In this document: in pieces, positions 19,355-30,979 of the stretch
How the letters are laid out: each line of letters begins with the position of its first letter
How positions within the stretch are numbered: the first letter of the stretch is position 1
NCBI GenBank assembly: GCA_029204225.1
Contig: CM055097.1
Coordinates: 41,272,028 to 41,336,027, forward strand
DNA length: 64,000 nucleotides
Source of the DNA: Diphasiastrum complanatum
Lineage: Eukaryota > Streptophyta > Lycopodiopsida > Lycopodiales > Lycopodiaceae
Direction of reading: 5' to 3'
Notes under the pieces: model-generated
Told to the model about the DNA's origin: nothing
Databases searched by the model: none
The model's input: the letters and a program-made list of their open reading frames with translations, nothing else
Translations under genes and position numbers: made by a program

Positions 19355-20040
19355 TGTTAAAATAAGAGGTTATGAATCTTATTTGGATACTAAAACATTG
19401 AAAAAGCATCAAAGGTTTCACTTATATCTAATAGATAGAAAACTAGCACACAATTCTACCTATTTTGCATCTAATTGACAAGAGCTTTTGAACACCACAA
19501 TCAAACTAGAATTAATTGATCCTCACATCCTGTTACACATGTGGAAAGTAGAGTACTTTGTTCAGATTCAAATCTATTCATTACATACAAAAACCATCAC
19601 ATTCATCATGCATCAATTCCTCATGAAAGATCAAACTTGCCAAAATCAACATCTCTTGATAATCTCTCAAAGTATGTACAAAATGAGCTCTCAATCCATA
19701 TCAAATGATCTCAAATATGAGATTAGGGTAGAGTGCCATTAGGGTAGACCCTAAACCTGGCTATCAAAGCCTTCGATAATGCATAATTACCCTCTTGGTA
19801 GCTCGAGTCAAGTGACTTACAAAAGTAGGTGGTCGACCTCATCAAAAATCCCTATATCTAGGAACATGATTTATGGACTTAACATAATCATGAAATTTAG
19901 TTATGAATGGTGAGTTGATTACATCTAATCAACTCATAACTAAGTAAACAAGATGAAGACACTTTTACAAATACAATGAATTGGAATATAATTCACTTTA
20001 GAAAAATATTTATTTAACTAATTCCATTTCATTATCAACA
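19355..20040 (-). mobile_element. probable copia 5' LTR, minus strand
   Basis: Starts on the plus strand with TGTTAAAATAAG beside the PBS. The right limit is set at ATTATCAACA (about 20040), which gives TGTT/AACA ends; this limit is a guess. No second copy is in the window. Confidence 0.45.
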
Positions 20041-20117
20041 AGCAAAAAAAAATGAGCACCCTGAAAACTTTATATACTTATACTACAAAACCCAAAAAAG
20101 GAGGCTCCAATTTTTAA

Positions 20118-20520
20118 GTGTCTGAAATGGTGAACTCTTGCAACCTTGCCAAAGAGATCCCGAATGACGAAGAAATCCTGAAGGTCGAATACACCTTGAA
20201 GATCAAACACACCCTGAAGGTCAAAGACGAAGTGAAGGTTGAAGGTGAAGTGTTCGACGTTCGTCCCTGCAACCAAATGTCCAAAGAACACTATGCATGA
20301 AAGTCTACCAACGAGCAAAACATAACGACTTCTATAAGGGGAGCGACAGTAATGTGCGAGACACTGATTGACTCACTCAAAACAAAATACAAATACAAAT
20401 GCTCTCTTCTATTCCATCTCTCATTGTTCGTGTCATTTAAATAGATCGAATGCTCTCAAGTTTGTGGTCTATAGTCATTTGCTTAGGATCCTGTAACAAT
20501 TATGCAAGCTAGCCAAATAG
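20118..20520 (+). mobile_element. probable copia LTR (TGTCTGAAATGGTGAAC family)
   Basis: Begins TGTCTGAAATGGTGAACTC, which matches the LTR start TGTCGGAAATGGTGAACTC after the copia B purine tract at 38288. It holds internal repeats of CCTGAAGGTC/CCTTGAAGATC at 20176-20245. A degraded PBS (AGATCAGAGCGG) follows near 20541-20552 and a gag start at 20574. Confidence 0.5.
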
Positions 20521-20573
20521 GTAGCATACATTGGAGCAGCCAGATCAGAGCGGATTCTCTAAGACAACACAAT

Positions 20574-20935
20574 ATGGCTACAACGATCCAGACAAAAATA
20601 GCAATCAATCTTGATGGCGCGAACTATCGAATATGGAATTTTAAAGTCAAAACGCTTCTGAGGGGTGAAGGCATCTGGTCAGTGTCCGAACTCACAGAAG
20701 AACAACCTCTAGAGGGAGACTCGAGGAGATCCGAATGGATCAAAAAGGATGAGCGCGCAATGGCAATCCTTGTTTCATCCATTAACGAAGAAATACTCAT
20801 GCAAATTGAAGACTGTGCGAGCATCCATGAAGCATGGAAAAGACTAAATAGAAGTACGAAGTGAGGACTATCGCTTCGGTGATGCACCTATACAATCCGT
20901 TGCAAGGTATGGGATAGGATGGTGTAATTTGCAGA
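20574..20935 (+). pseudogene. copia gag N-terminal fragment
   Basis: Starts at the ATG of MATTIQTKIAINLDGANYR, then WNFKVKTLLRGEGIWSV and MAILVSSINEEILMQIED, the N-terminal part of a plant copia Gag (UBN2-like). A frame break occurs near 20864, after which ASVMHLYNPLQGMG continues the same protein in another frame. The same gag family is found on the minus strand at 54780-54022. Beyond 20935 the similarity is lost. Confidence 0.75.
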
Positions 20936-21545
20936 GGAAAATTTTCCCAAAGAAATAAAGACTTTCCTATCTTCCATCTTCAAATAGACCTTGATGACGT
21001 GAAACTACCAATGACCATTATTCTTTTTGGATATTGTATGAATTTGTTGTTCTAATGATATGAGCATGCAGGTATTACTACCGGTAGAACTAAGAACCTT
21101 CTATGAGCCATGTCTGATGGTATGAATACTGACCTTTCTTTGGAGGTATGTGCAGGTACTCACGAAAGTGCCTGAAGGACCAAAACAAGAATAAGAACAA
21201 AAAATCATCGACAACCAAGAAGGATCTTTTGCTCCAACAAAAATGACGAGTTCTTCACGAAGTGCTACAAGTTTTTTCCATCACTATCGCTAGCTCAATC
21301 TAGATCACCAGAATCGACATCTTTTCGTCCGAGAAGAAGAAGAATTGAATTGTCGAAAAGCAAAAACAAAAAAGAAGATGAAAGAACTCCATTCATTTGT
21401 TGGCTGATTCTGACAAATCTCCAAGATACTCGGATAGAGCAACTCAAGAGCACCTCTCACCTTAGACTGAGGAGGTCTCTGAGAAGATGAGACCAACGAA
21501 GGCTGAGAGCCGAGAAATACCTGCTAGGAAAGACATGCAAGAACT
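20936..21545. other. degraded stretch, nothing firm
   Basis: No confident coding similarity. Lys/Arg-rich short frames (for example around 21320-21380) may be scraps of a retrotransposon gag. Confidence 0.3.
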
Positions 21546-21547
21546 GT

Positions 21548-22559
21548 GTAACCCTCGTGGTGAATCCCGGAAGATGGAATGACCATGTAGGAACTAGTAT
21601 TTCTAAGCAAATGTAATAAATGCAAGTAGACCCCTCTTAAAGAAAGTAGAGTGAGCCACCTTTTGATGGTGACCTCTAGTGGAGGACATTATTCCACTTG
21701 TAATTTGTGAAATTTGGAAATTCCACTAGGATGCCACCTAAGGAGCTCTCGTGCTTATTTAAGGGACTCCCTCTTTGTGAAGAGGAGCTTTTTGTGAATT
21801 GTATCAACTCCATGCTGAAATGAGAAGAGCCTTCACGAGTTTGGTGCATCCATTGAGCTCCTTGATCATGCTTGTTTCTTGAGTGATGCATTTATGATCT
21901 TGCCCTTCCCTCCTTTTGTGTGTGGTTGTGGACTATAGAGTGGATTAGATTTGCTACTTTTGTAGAGTGGATTAGCTTCTTTTCTTGTTTGTGGATTATT
22001 GTAGGAACAAGCATTCAGGTAAACTAAATAGGTTGGATCTGTGGTATAAATCTTGCATATTCTCTGACATTCTAGTTCTTGATGTTCTTGGGGTGTCCAA
22101 GAATCAAAAGGTTGGTTGGTTTCTTGATTTTTGGACTCCTAAAATGCTGTAGATTAGTTCTTGTTTCTTGTTTTGTCAATTTATGCAAGTGTAGCTCAGT
22201 TTAGTAATGCTTAGGATCTGATTCAGTTTGTTTTAAGAGTAGATAGTTGTAGAATCTTCTAAATGTTCATATGGGCTGCACTCTGATCTGTGAATGAGCG
22301 TTCTTGGCTTGCATCTTTGTTAGAATGTAAGTGTGTTCAAGAGAGTTTGACCCTGAATAGTCCTCTGACAAGCAAGACAGAAAATATACTACAATGACAA
22401 TCTATCCCTTCTGCCTGGTTTGGCATCGTAATATCAAGAGCACACATAACAAATGCCCTGAAGCCTGGTAACAGACAGAATACCAAGCCGTAGAAGTTGT
22501 AAGCAAGAAGAAAAAGAACAGTAGTAAACAGATCCTCTAGATCAGGGGATCTGTAAACA
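21548..22559 (+). mobile_element. probable gypsy LTR
   Basis: About 1 kb from TGTAACCCTCGTGG to CTGTAAACA, followed by a gypsy-like PBS. The left limit is uncertain. It has T-rich stretches around 21900-22000 typical of LTRs. No partner LTR is visible, so it may be a 5' LTR of an element interrupted downstream, where the minisatellite occupies the leader position. Confidence 0.4.
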
Positions 22560-22561
22560 TT

Positions 22562-22576
22562 TTGGCACTGTTGCCC
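22562..22576 (+). promoter_or_regulatory. degenerate gypsy PBS
   Basis: TTGGCACTGTTGCCC resembles TTGGCGCCGTTGCCGG with two interior changes. It stands just after the LTR-like end. Confidence 0.45.
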
Positions 22577-22649
22577 ATTAAACTCTAACAGCTTCTACAT
22601 CATAAACTCGCAACCTTGTCCATGCTTCGCCCGTCCCCTCACGATCACT

Positions 22650-23660
22650 TCTCAACCGGAGCCCCCCCCTGTGTTGAAATCTCAACCGGAGAGCTTGTGT
22701 CCGATCTCAACTGACGGGATCCGCTTCGAATCTCAACCGACACACACTATCCAATCTCAACCGACATCCAGTGTCAGATCTCAACCGACGGTCTCATTCC
22801 AATCTCGACCGGCGGCCATGCATTAGATCTCAACCGAAGCCTTTTTTCTGGAACCTCGACCAACGCCCATCAGTCAGATCTCAACCAACGAAAGTTGCTC
22901 AGATCTCAACTGACGGGATACACTTCCAATCTCAACTGACACACATTGTCCAATCTCAACTGACAACCAGTGTCAAATCTCAACCGATGCCCATCAGTCA
23001 GATCTCAACCGACAGAAGTCGCTCAAATCTCAACCGACGGGATCCGCTTCCAATCTCAACCAACGGTGTCTTGTAAAATCTCAACGGACAGCCACTGTCA
23101 GATCTCAACCGACGGTGCCCTATCTCAAATATCGATCGACGACCATTCAATAAAATCTCAACCAACGGTGCCCCGTGAAATCTCAACTGATGATATAAGT
23201 CAGATCTCGACCAACGCTATCAGTCAGATCTCGATCGACGCCATCAGTTAGATCTCGACCGACGCCATCAGTCAGATCTCAATCGATGCTATCAGTCAGA
23301 TCTCGACCGACGCCATCAGTTAGATCTAGACCGACGCCATCAATCAGATCTCGACCAACGCCATCAGTTACATCTCGACCGAAGGCAACCTTCAAATCTC
23401 AACTGGAGCCTTCAGTCCTGATCTCAGCCGAAGTGATCCTTCACATCTCAACCGGAGCCGAAGCGTTCTATTCAATCTCAGCCAAAATCCAATGCTTAAA
23501 TCTCAACTGAAGAGATTCTCAATCTCAACCAAAGCAATTTCTCAACTCTCGACCGACGAGATCTTATCACGTCTCGACCGAAGAGTTTTTGCAAACCTCT
23601 CGATCGGAGGGTCTGGGTCCAATCTTGACCAAACGGATTTCTTCCAATCTCAACCAGACC
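22650..23660. repeat. minisatellite of ATCTCAACCGACG units, 24 bp core array
   Basis: About 1 kb in which (A/G)ATCTC(A/G)ACCGAC recurs about 35 times. Between about 23195 and 23390 the unit is a regular 24 bp: GCCATCAGTCAGATCTCGAC plus CGAC. Outside this core, spacers vary in length and sequence and units run about 24-30 bp. Many units contain the BglII word AGATCT. Frames across it (for example 22771-23076) are repeat artefacts. It lies in the leader position downstream of a possible gypsy PBS. Confidence 0.9.
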
Positions 23661-24397
23661 AGATTCACACTCGACCACCAGCCTTTTCAATGACAATCTT
23701 TCTATCGAACCAAAAGACACACAAGTTGCACTGCTATAAACGAGAGCAACGACACAGGCCTGTATCTGCCTTGAGCCATAGCCATCGCAAACCACTACCT
23801 GATCGCCTTGAGACATAGCCATCACCAACACCAGCACTATCACTCTCATCAGAACCGCAGTCACACACCTCCACTCTTCCAACAGTAGAAACTGAATTCC
23901 AGATATTGCACCAGCCGTCTTGAACCATAACGACCACAATCCACTCACGTCATTCCTTCACCCATAATAATCCGCATACATCCATTCCACCGCAACCAAT
24001 CGCCAACCACCGCAAACCGTCGGGACCGCAATCCAATCCCATCACTCCTTCACACGTATTCCAACCCCATCCATCGTTGCCCTATAGTAACTACCATCAC
24101 CGCACCCGATCACGATTGACAATCCTCAACCGCAGCCCAGACTTTACACCATCATTATCACCTTGAGTCGTAGCAATCACCATCACTAACCACTACAACC
24201 ATATCCACCCACAAATAATCGCAATCCACAATAAACACACTGCACACATTCCCGCTAACCTATCGCATTCACCCATAGCCACTGCATTGAAAGCACAAGC
24301 ACACCGCATTCAAATACCTCCACCACAAACATCCCTGCCTCCACCCTACAACCGTGAAGAACGCAACAGTCCCCACTCGGCAATCAACTGCCATCGA
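23661..24397. repeat. CA/CC-rich low-complexity stretch
   Basis: C- and A-rich sequence with loose repetition of CCATCACCGCAACC and AATCGCCAACCACC words, continuing the style of the minisatellite but without regular units. Open frames on the minus strand here are not convincing. Copia T is inserted at its right end after ATCGA (24393-24397). Confidence 0.55.
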
Positions 24398-25225
24398 TGT
24401 GAGAAATTGGCAAAAATCTAGCTTGGTATTTTTTTATGATAGAAGTTTGTAAGTGAATCTCACATGTGTGGAGGATGTTCCCACGTGTGGAGAATCGTAA
24501 AGTAAATCAAAATGTTTGATATAGGGGTCTCATAGAATTTCATAGTCAAGCATTTAGGTGTAGGATGTTGATAGGGTCAAATTTGGCATAGATGGCAAAT
24601 TATTCATTTCCACTTGTAATGCCACTATTGAGCCAAAATAGAGTAGGACGCCAAACTTGTTCCAATTAGAGTGTAGACAAGTGTAATGCTTTTGTTTGAT
24701 GAAGTTTAAGAGGTCCAATAGGTTTTAGAGGTGGAACCATGTGTGGTCCAATAGGAATTTGAGGTGTGCTTGAATATAGTCCAATAGAATTTAGAGGTGC
24801 ATGGATCAATGGTCCAATAGGATTAAGAGGTGGCAAAGTGTGATCCAATCATGATTAAGCATAGTGGTAGCTCATAAATCTACTAGTATCATTGTACTCC
24901 TCATTTTGGATCCAATTGATTTTGAGATTGAGTGGATTTTGAGTGTCATTGAATTTCTACCTTTCTCTCTCTACCCGAGAGCTCATGATGGTTTTTCTCT
25001 CTCTACTCAAGAAAAGCAGCTTGTTTTTACTTAGAATACTTTTGGAACACTTCCCACACATGTGAGTGAGAGTTGGAAGTGATTGAATGCATGTAGTAGT
25101 GTGTTTTTGCCATAGAATCAAAGATAGATCTTGAATCTCAATCTAGTCTTGATCTTGGTGCATCTACACACCTTAGGAGATCACAAGTACATGTAGTGGA
25201 CAATCCACACGTGTGAAATTCAACA
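24398..25225 (+). mobile_element. copia T LTR 1
   Basis: 828 bp from TGTGAGAAATTGG to AATTCAACA. It matches 28087-28906 throughout, with about a dozen visible differences and one small indel near 24721. A CT-rich stretch lies at about 24960-25010. Confidence 0.9.
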
Positions 25226-25980
25226 TGGTATCAGATACCTAAGGTTATCATGCATTTTGATCCATCTAAGTGAAAAAAATTTCATCAATCTTGAGCTAGA
25301 AGTTGTCAAGGCCCATTTTCCTAGCTATCTTGTTCAATTTTGGATCAAAAGAGATCAAAAGGACATTGATTGGGTCTAACATGGTACTGTACGGAATCAG
25401 GTGCTCAGACACATGTGAGGAACATCCAATTTCAGTTTGGAAGTTCTCTCTCATGCTTGATCCATTTATCTTGCTTGATAGCTTGTTTTGAAGCTATTTT
25501 TGTCTAATTTTTTATGCAATCAGTTTCATTCCATTTGGTAGTGCCAATCAAAAGTTATAAGATTTTGAAGAGGGTTAGGTAGGGCACCTAGACCTGGGTG
25601 GACACATTTGGTTTGGTCAAGAGATTGCTTGTTTGATCCAGAATCACAGTTGAATGCTTACCAATCTCATCTATATGTGATCTAGGCACTGTTTTGAGAT
25701 CTTAGCCATTTTGTTTCATGTAATATCACTGTATTTGAGTCAAATTTGGTTTCTTAGTGTATTTCACATGTTCTAAGAGTGTTTGATCCTAACTTTGCCC
25801 ATACTCCATCATTTGATGTGAAGTAGATCTAGTTTTGGAGAGATTGAGATAGCTAGTGAGAATCATCTCACAGTTTGTTGCAAGATCTTGCATAGGAGAT
25901 GGTAGCACACCATTATTGGATTCTATAGTGAGAGAGAAGCAACATATTTTGTTCATCACTTTTATTTATCTCCACTTTAC
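25226..25980 (+). other. copia T PBS and leader
   Basis: The PBS TGGTATCAGATAC starts at the base after the LTR. The leader runs to the gag ATG at 25981 without a long frame. Its first about 200 bp are repeated at 28907-29103, after the second LTR. Confidence 0.8.
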
Positions 25981-27190
25981 ATGACTTCAATGAGTTCATA
26001 CTTGTTGCAACCAAGTGAGAGATTGTCTACTTCCAATTATTCAATATGGAAGTTGAGGATGGAGTCCATCTTGATACTCCAAGATGTAAGGGACATTGTA
26101 CTTGGGATTGAGGAGCAGCCTCAAGTCCTTCAAGAAATACAGAAATACAAGAAGAGAGCTAGGATGGCTCTCCACTACATTAAGATGAATGTCTCTAATG
26201 AGATATTGAGGGAGATTGGTGATTGTTCTACATCCAAGGAAGCTTGGGATTGTCTCAAGTCCATCTATGAGGCTAAGAACACCTCTAGGCTCCTCAGTCT
26301 TAGAAATCAAATCTTCCAAAGTAGTCAAAAGAGTGATGAGAGTGCATCTAATTATGTTTTGAGAGTCAAGGATATTCATAGGGAGCTTGCATGTATTGGT
26401 GACTCAATCAATGAGCTAGTCCAAGTCATTCTCAATGGCTTGAGAGATGAATATGACAACCTTGTCCATTCCTATGCCATTAAGGAGGAGCTACCAAGTT
26501 TGGAGGCCCTTCAAAGTGTGCTTATTTCTGAAGAATCAAGACAAGAGTACAAACTCTTGAGGATGGACAAGCTATCACTCAATCATGATGATGGCAAAGT
26601 TCTATTTGCCAAGCACAAATCTCTCATGCTTCTAATTCAAATCTCAAGAAGAAGAAGATCAAGTGCTTTTATTGTGGCAAGAAAGGCCATTATGCCACCA
26701 ATTGCTTCAAGGAAAAGAATCAACTCAATCAGGCCAACATCACCAATGAGAAAGAAGACTATATTGCAAGTGATGGAGAAGGCTCTCTTATGGCATCAAG
26801 CTTCTCCTCTTCCACCTTCAACAAGGATGACTCATGGTATATTGATAGTGGAGCATCTTCACATATGTGTGGCTCCAAGCACTTTTTTTCATCTATTATG
26901 CCTTATGATGGAGTCAAGAAGACCATATGCTTTGCAAGTAAGCATGAGTGCAATATTGAAGGAGTAGGTATTATTCCCTTGAAGCTTGCATCTTCTAAAG
27001 ATCTCTTTCTCAACAATGTTCTTTTTGTCCCAAAGCTTACAAAGAACATCTTAAGTGTTGGCCAACTTCTTGATAGTGGCTTTGATGTCAATTTCAATAT
27101 TGACAATTGTGTGATCAAGAAGGATGGTGAGATCCTTGCATATGGATCAAGATTTGAAGGCATCTACAAATTGGATCCAACTACCCCTCA
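25981..27190 (+). pseudogene. copia T gag and protease start, one frame break
   Basis: Gag starts at ATG 25981 (YLLQPSERLSTSNYSIWKL) and shows the UBN2-type core: MALHYIKMNVSNEILREIGD, EAWDCLKSIYEAKNTSRL, YVLRVKDIHRELACIGD. Near 26617-26630 the frame changes. In the new frame come a perfect zinc knuckle at 26664-26705 (CFYCGKKGHYATNC, CX2CX4HX4C) and the protease motif WYIDSGASSHM with DSG intact, then NVLFVPKLTKNILSVGQLLD and FEGIYKLDPTTP, the start of the pre-integrase region. After about 27190 copia similarity stops. Integrase, RT and RNase H are absent. The break may be a mutation or a natural frame change; a single copy cannot tell. Confidence 0.85.
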
Positions 27191-28076
27191 GCGTGTTGTT
27201 GTGCAAAAATATAGAATGAAAATGTTGAATCCTAGCAGATTCTTGGTGCTTAGGTTTTTGAAAAAAAGTTGTCGATGGCGCTCATGTTTGATGATTGATA
27301 ACTGGTGATGGCGCTCGAGAATCAGAAACAGTGGTGGAGCGCGGTCTCAATGAGTTTAAGAGCGCCAAGAATGAGCATGTTTTGTATGATGCTTATGGTA
27401 TGGACATGTTTCTTGTCATTATTGACTTAGATGTGTTTCCAATACTTTTTGAAAGCAAGATATTGTATTGTCAAAAGTATGCTCTTGATTCCAGTAAGAA
27501 CAAGATTGAGCTTGGTACTCACTTTTTTGAAAATCATGTTTTCACATGTTTTGAGGCAAATTGTAAACTCCTCTTGAGATTAAGTGAAGCATACAAAGTG
27601 GAGACTTACATCCTTGAGAGAGTAACTAGCCTAAAAAAGATCAAGATAGTCTTTGATATCAAGATTAGATCCATTATGGATATAGTTCATTGTATGTGGA
27701 CTAGTCAAGCTAGAAAGCATAATCTTGATAATCATCATTGTTTCACATCTTATGATCTTGATCTCCATGATCCTTATGAGGCTTGAAAGCCTCAGATTTC
27801 TCTATTTATGGTGCATCCGTCATGCAAGTGGAACTTTCAAATCAAAGATCATCATCAATCATGGAGGAAGCCCATGATCATAGTGGCATATTGGTGGAGC
27901 ACTCTTCAAAGGCATTGGCAAGAGATCTCTACCAAAGAGATCTTATCATGGATATGGTGAGGGTGATGCTATGATGGATCCCTTGGCTGATCTTCACTTC
28001 TTATGCATACCAAAGGATCCACTCAAAAATATTTACAAACTTCTCAAGTGATCTAGTACCTTTCCAAGCTATTTTT
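27191..28076 (+). other. unrecognised interior of copia T with two ORFs
   Basis: Occupies the place of integrase-RT-RNase H. Open frames at 27295-27786 (163 codons; starts MITGDGARESETVVERGLNE) and 27783-27974 (63 codons) overlap by four bases. Neither is recognised; the first is rich in Leu, Ile and Tyr with several His/Cys near its end (CMWTSQARKHNLDNHH). GATGGCGCTC occurs twice (27274-27283 and 27307-27316). The frames may be chance openings in AT-rich filler. Confidence 0.35.
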
Positions 28077-28086
28077 TGAGGAGGAG
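28077..28086 (+). promoter_or_regulatory. polypurine tract of copia T
   Basis: GAGGAGGAG directly before the TGTGAG of the second LTR. Confidence 0.7.
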
Positions 28087-28906
28087 TGTGAGAAATTGGC
28101 AAAAATCTAGCTTGGTATTTTTTATGATAGAAGTTTGTAAGTGAATCTCACATGTGTGGAGGATGTTCCCACGTGTGGAGAATCGTAAAGTAAATCAAAA
28201 TGTTTGATATAGGGGTCTCATAGAATTTCATAGTCAAGCATTTAGGTGTAGGATGTTGATAGGGTCAAATTTGGCATAGATGGCAAATTATCCATTTCCA
28301 CTTGTAATGCCACTATTGAGCCAAAATGGAGTAGGAGGCCAAACTTGTTCCAATTAGAGTGTAGACAAGTGTAATGCTTTTGTTTGATGAAGTTTAAGAG
28401 GTCCAATAGAGGTGGAACCATGTGTGGTCCAATAGGAATTTGAGGTGTTCTTGAATATAGTCCAATAGAATTTAGAGGTGCATGGATCAATGGTCCAATA
28501 AGATTAAGAGGTGGCAAAGTGTGATCCAATCATAGTTAAGCATAGTGGTAGCTCATCAATCTACTAGTATCATTGTACTCCTCATTTTGGATCCAATTGA
28601 TTTTGAGATTGAGTGGATTTTGAGTGTCATTGAATTTCTAGCTTTCTCTCTCTACCCGAGAGCTCATGATGGTTTTTCTCTCTCTACCCAAGGAGAGCAG
28701 CTTGTTTTTACTTAGAATACTTTTGGAACACTTCCCACACGTGTGAGTGAGAGTTGGAAGTGATTGAATGCATGTAGTAGTGTGTTTTTGCCATAGAATC
28801 AAAGATAGATCTTGAATCTCAATCTAGTCTTGATCTTGGTGCATCTACACACCTTAGGAGATCACAAGTACATGTAGTGGACAATCCACACGTGTGAAAT
28901 TCAACA
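28087..28906 (+). mobile_element. copia T LTR 2
   Basis: 820 bp, same ends as LTR 1. It serves as 3' LTR for the gag-only unit to its left and as 5' LTR for the leader copy to its right. Confidence 0.9.
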
Positions 28907-29103
28907 TGGTATCATATACCTAAGGTTATCATGCATTTTGATCCATCTAAGTGAAAAAAATTTCATCAATCTTGAGCTAGAAGTTGTCAAGGCCCATTTT
29001 CCTAGCTATCTTGTTCAATTTTGGATCAAAAGAGATCAAAAGGACATTGATTGGGTCTAACCTGGTACTGTACGGAATCAGGTGCTTAGACACATGTGAG
29101 GAA
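28907..29103 (+). mobile_element. second copia T PBS and leader start
   Basis: About 197 bp matching 25226-25422 with only three differences seen (for example TGGTATCATATAC for TGGTATCAGATAC). It shows that a second unit once followed LTR 2. The match stops at the 35 bp tandem duplication. Confidence 0.9.
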
Positions 29104-29172
29104 CATGGAAGGAAATCCAGGAGAGGATGATCCAAAAGCATGGAAGGAAATCCAGGAGAGGATGATCCAGAC
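29104..29172 (+). repeat. 35 bp tandem duplication at the copia T junction
   Basis: CATGGAAGGAAATCCAGGAG plus GATGATCCA starts at 29104 and again at 29139; the 31-base block is identical in both. It marks the joint between the copia T leader and unrelated sequence. Confidence 0.9.
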
Positions 29173-29379
29173 CTTCCAGATGCAATATCTGCAGCCGTAG
29201 ATGATTGCTTATGAGAAGCTGAAGGAAGAATTAGAAGAGGCCAAATTCCAATAAGGCCAAATGCAGATTTTTGATGCGGAAAAACCAGTGCAAGAACAAG
29301 ATCAGGAGACGTAGACAGATGAGCCAGCACCAGTAATATCAGAAAAGGCCATCCAAACGGATACCATCTGTAGTAGATC

Positions 29380-29880
29380 TTGAGAGATCAAGAAACACAG
29401 ACTGAAACCAAGGATGCTGTAGAGGTACAAGCTACTGAAGACCAACCTGAGACATTAAGCGTCATTCCATACCAAGCCCAGGCGTCACCAAGTGGAGCAG
29501 CTGTAATGAAAAACAAGATTGTTTATTCACTACTAAGATCAGAATTTCAGACATTTCATCAGGAACTAACATTTTTTATTCCACCTTTTTGTAGTCCAGA
29601 ACTCCAATGGAGAATGAATTACCTTTTTTTACCTAAACTTTTTGGTTACACAAAAGAACAATGGGAGAACCCTTGGACTTTTTCTAGCATAAATACTTTA
29701 TGGTCTAGACTAACTGTACATCAAAAAGGAATCCTTGCCCTTGCCATTGTTCAGAACAAATTCAATGTGCAAACTAACTATATTCATGTGGTCACAGGAT
29801 GCTTGTATATATACATCTTAGAATATCTAAGAACATTTGAAAATAATATTTTTTTCAGCATTGGATCTAGAACAGATTCA
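29380..29880 (+). pseudogene. orphan coding fragment, not recognised
   Basis: Open frame beginning MRDQETQTETKDAVEVQATE, with a Gln/Glu-rich N-terminus and then a Trp/Phe/Leu-rich part (QWRMNYLFLPKLFGYTKEQW; SINTLWSRLTVHQKGILALA). From about 29880 the frame runs antisense through a minus-strand copia fragment, so the true coding part ends before that. It is not like Gag, protease, integrase or RT of the other elements. A relic of an endogenous pararetrovirus or of an unusual transposon is possible but unsupported. Confidence 0.35.
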
Positions 29881-29884
29881 ATAG

Positions 29885-30330
29885 AAACAAAAGAATCTTT
29901 GGAGCAACTCATATGAGTTGTGGCTCCACTATCAATATACCAAGATACATCATTAAAGGGTAAAGAGGAGAAACTAGACATCATGAGAGATGCCTCTCCA
30001 CAACTTGCATGTGAGTCTTCTATGATAAAATTGGCTTGATATTCTTGAATCTTCTTCTTGAATTTAGAAGAATGAGTTGAATCATCTTCTACTCCTCCAT
30101 AGTCTTTGTTCTTTGCTTTGTCCTTGGTGAAGGACATGAAGAGCAATCATTGCTCTCTTCTTGAATCTCTGAGCCTCATCATAAGCTTCAGGTTCAACTT
30201 CAATTCCTATTACAATGTCCATTACTCCATATGGAACCAACAAAGATTCTATCCTATCCTTCTAAACTGAATAGTTGAAGGTATCTAGTCTCTCACTAGC
30301 TTCAAAGAGAAAATCTCCTATAGATGCCAT
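29885..30330 (-). pseudogene. copia gag-protease fragment with internal deletion
   Basis: On the minus strand, starting at 30330: MASIGDFLFEASERLDTFNY, a TAG in place of the Trp codon, then KDRIESLLVPYGVMDIVIGI and FKKRAMIALHVLHQG, the N-terminus of a copia Gag related to copia T. The middle of Gag and the zinc knuckle are deleted; the frame resumes with an acidic linker and the protease motif WYIDSGATTHMS with DSG intact near 29930. A degraded minus-strand PBS (TGACATCAGAAC) lies upstream at 30531-30542. Confidence 0.8.
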
Positions 30331-30979
30331 GAATGTGAAGACTCTTGTAATTGGACTACAAAATGGAATTGAATGTGTTGCTTATCTTTCACAAAAGAAA
30401 CCAAAATAATTGGGTGTACTACCAAATCCTATGTAAAACTTGCAACAGAATATGTGAGACCTATCTCACAACAAAGAATCAATCAACTTGAATTTGGATC
30501 TAGCCTCTATCTACAGATGAAGCACTTAAAGTTCTGATGTCAAATTTTCCCACAAGTTTCAAATGAATGAAACACTCTCGGGAAACACACATTCAACTCA
30601 AAACACAACACTTAGTGTGAGATGATGTGACTATGACAACAAAAACTTGTCTTATTCAATTCTATCTCAGATTGAGTACTAAAACTGTGAATGATGAATC
30701 ATGCAAAATATATTCAAATCAAAAAGTGTCCAGTCAGGTTTTGGGTCTCTCCCTACCCTCTTTAAGAGCTTATAACTCCTACTAGGGATATCAGAATGAA
30801 CTAAAACCAATTGCATTGAAAAGAGGACTCTTCTAGCTTTCCAAAAGCTATAATGTTAGTATCTTTGGATCTAACATAGAGGAGATAGAGTCAAATGATA
30901 TATTCTAGTTTTCACACGTGTGAAAAGTCAGAATTCCATACATCCTCTGTTCTGGACTGAAAATATCAATTCTAACCTC
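30331..30979 (-). other. leader, degraded PBS and possible LTR of the minus-strand copia
   Basis: The minus strand from 30542 reads TGACATCAGAAC, a decayed TGGTATCAGAGC. Sequence to its right (30543 to about 30970) is the expected place of the 5' LTR, but I could not fix termini or find a second copy. Confidence 0.35.

Noticed and set aside
22650-23660. CRISPR-like array
   Set aside because: Direct repeats are short and degenerate, spacers are themselves repeated, and the genome is a plant. It is a minisatellite.
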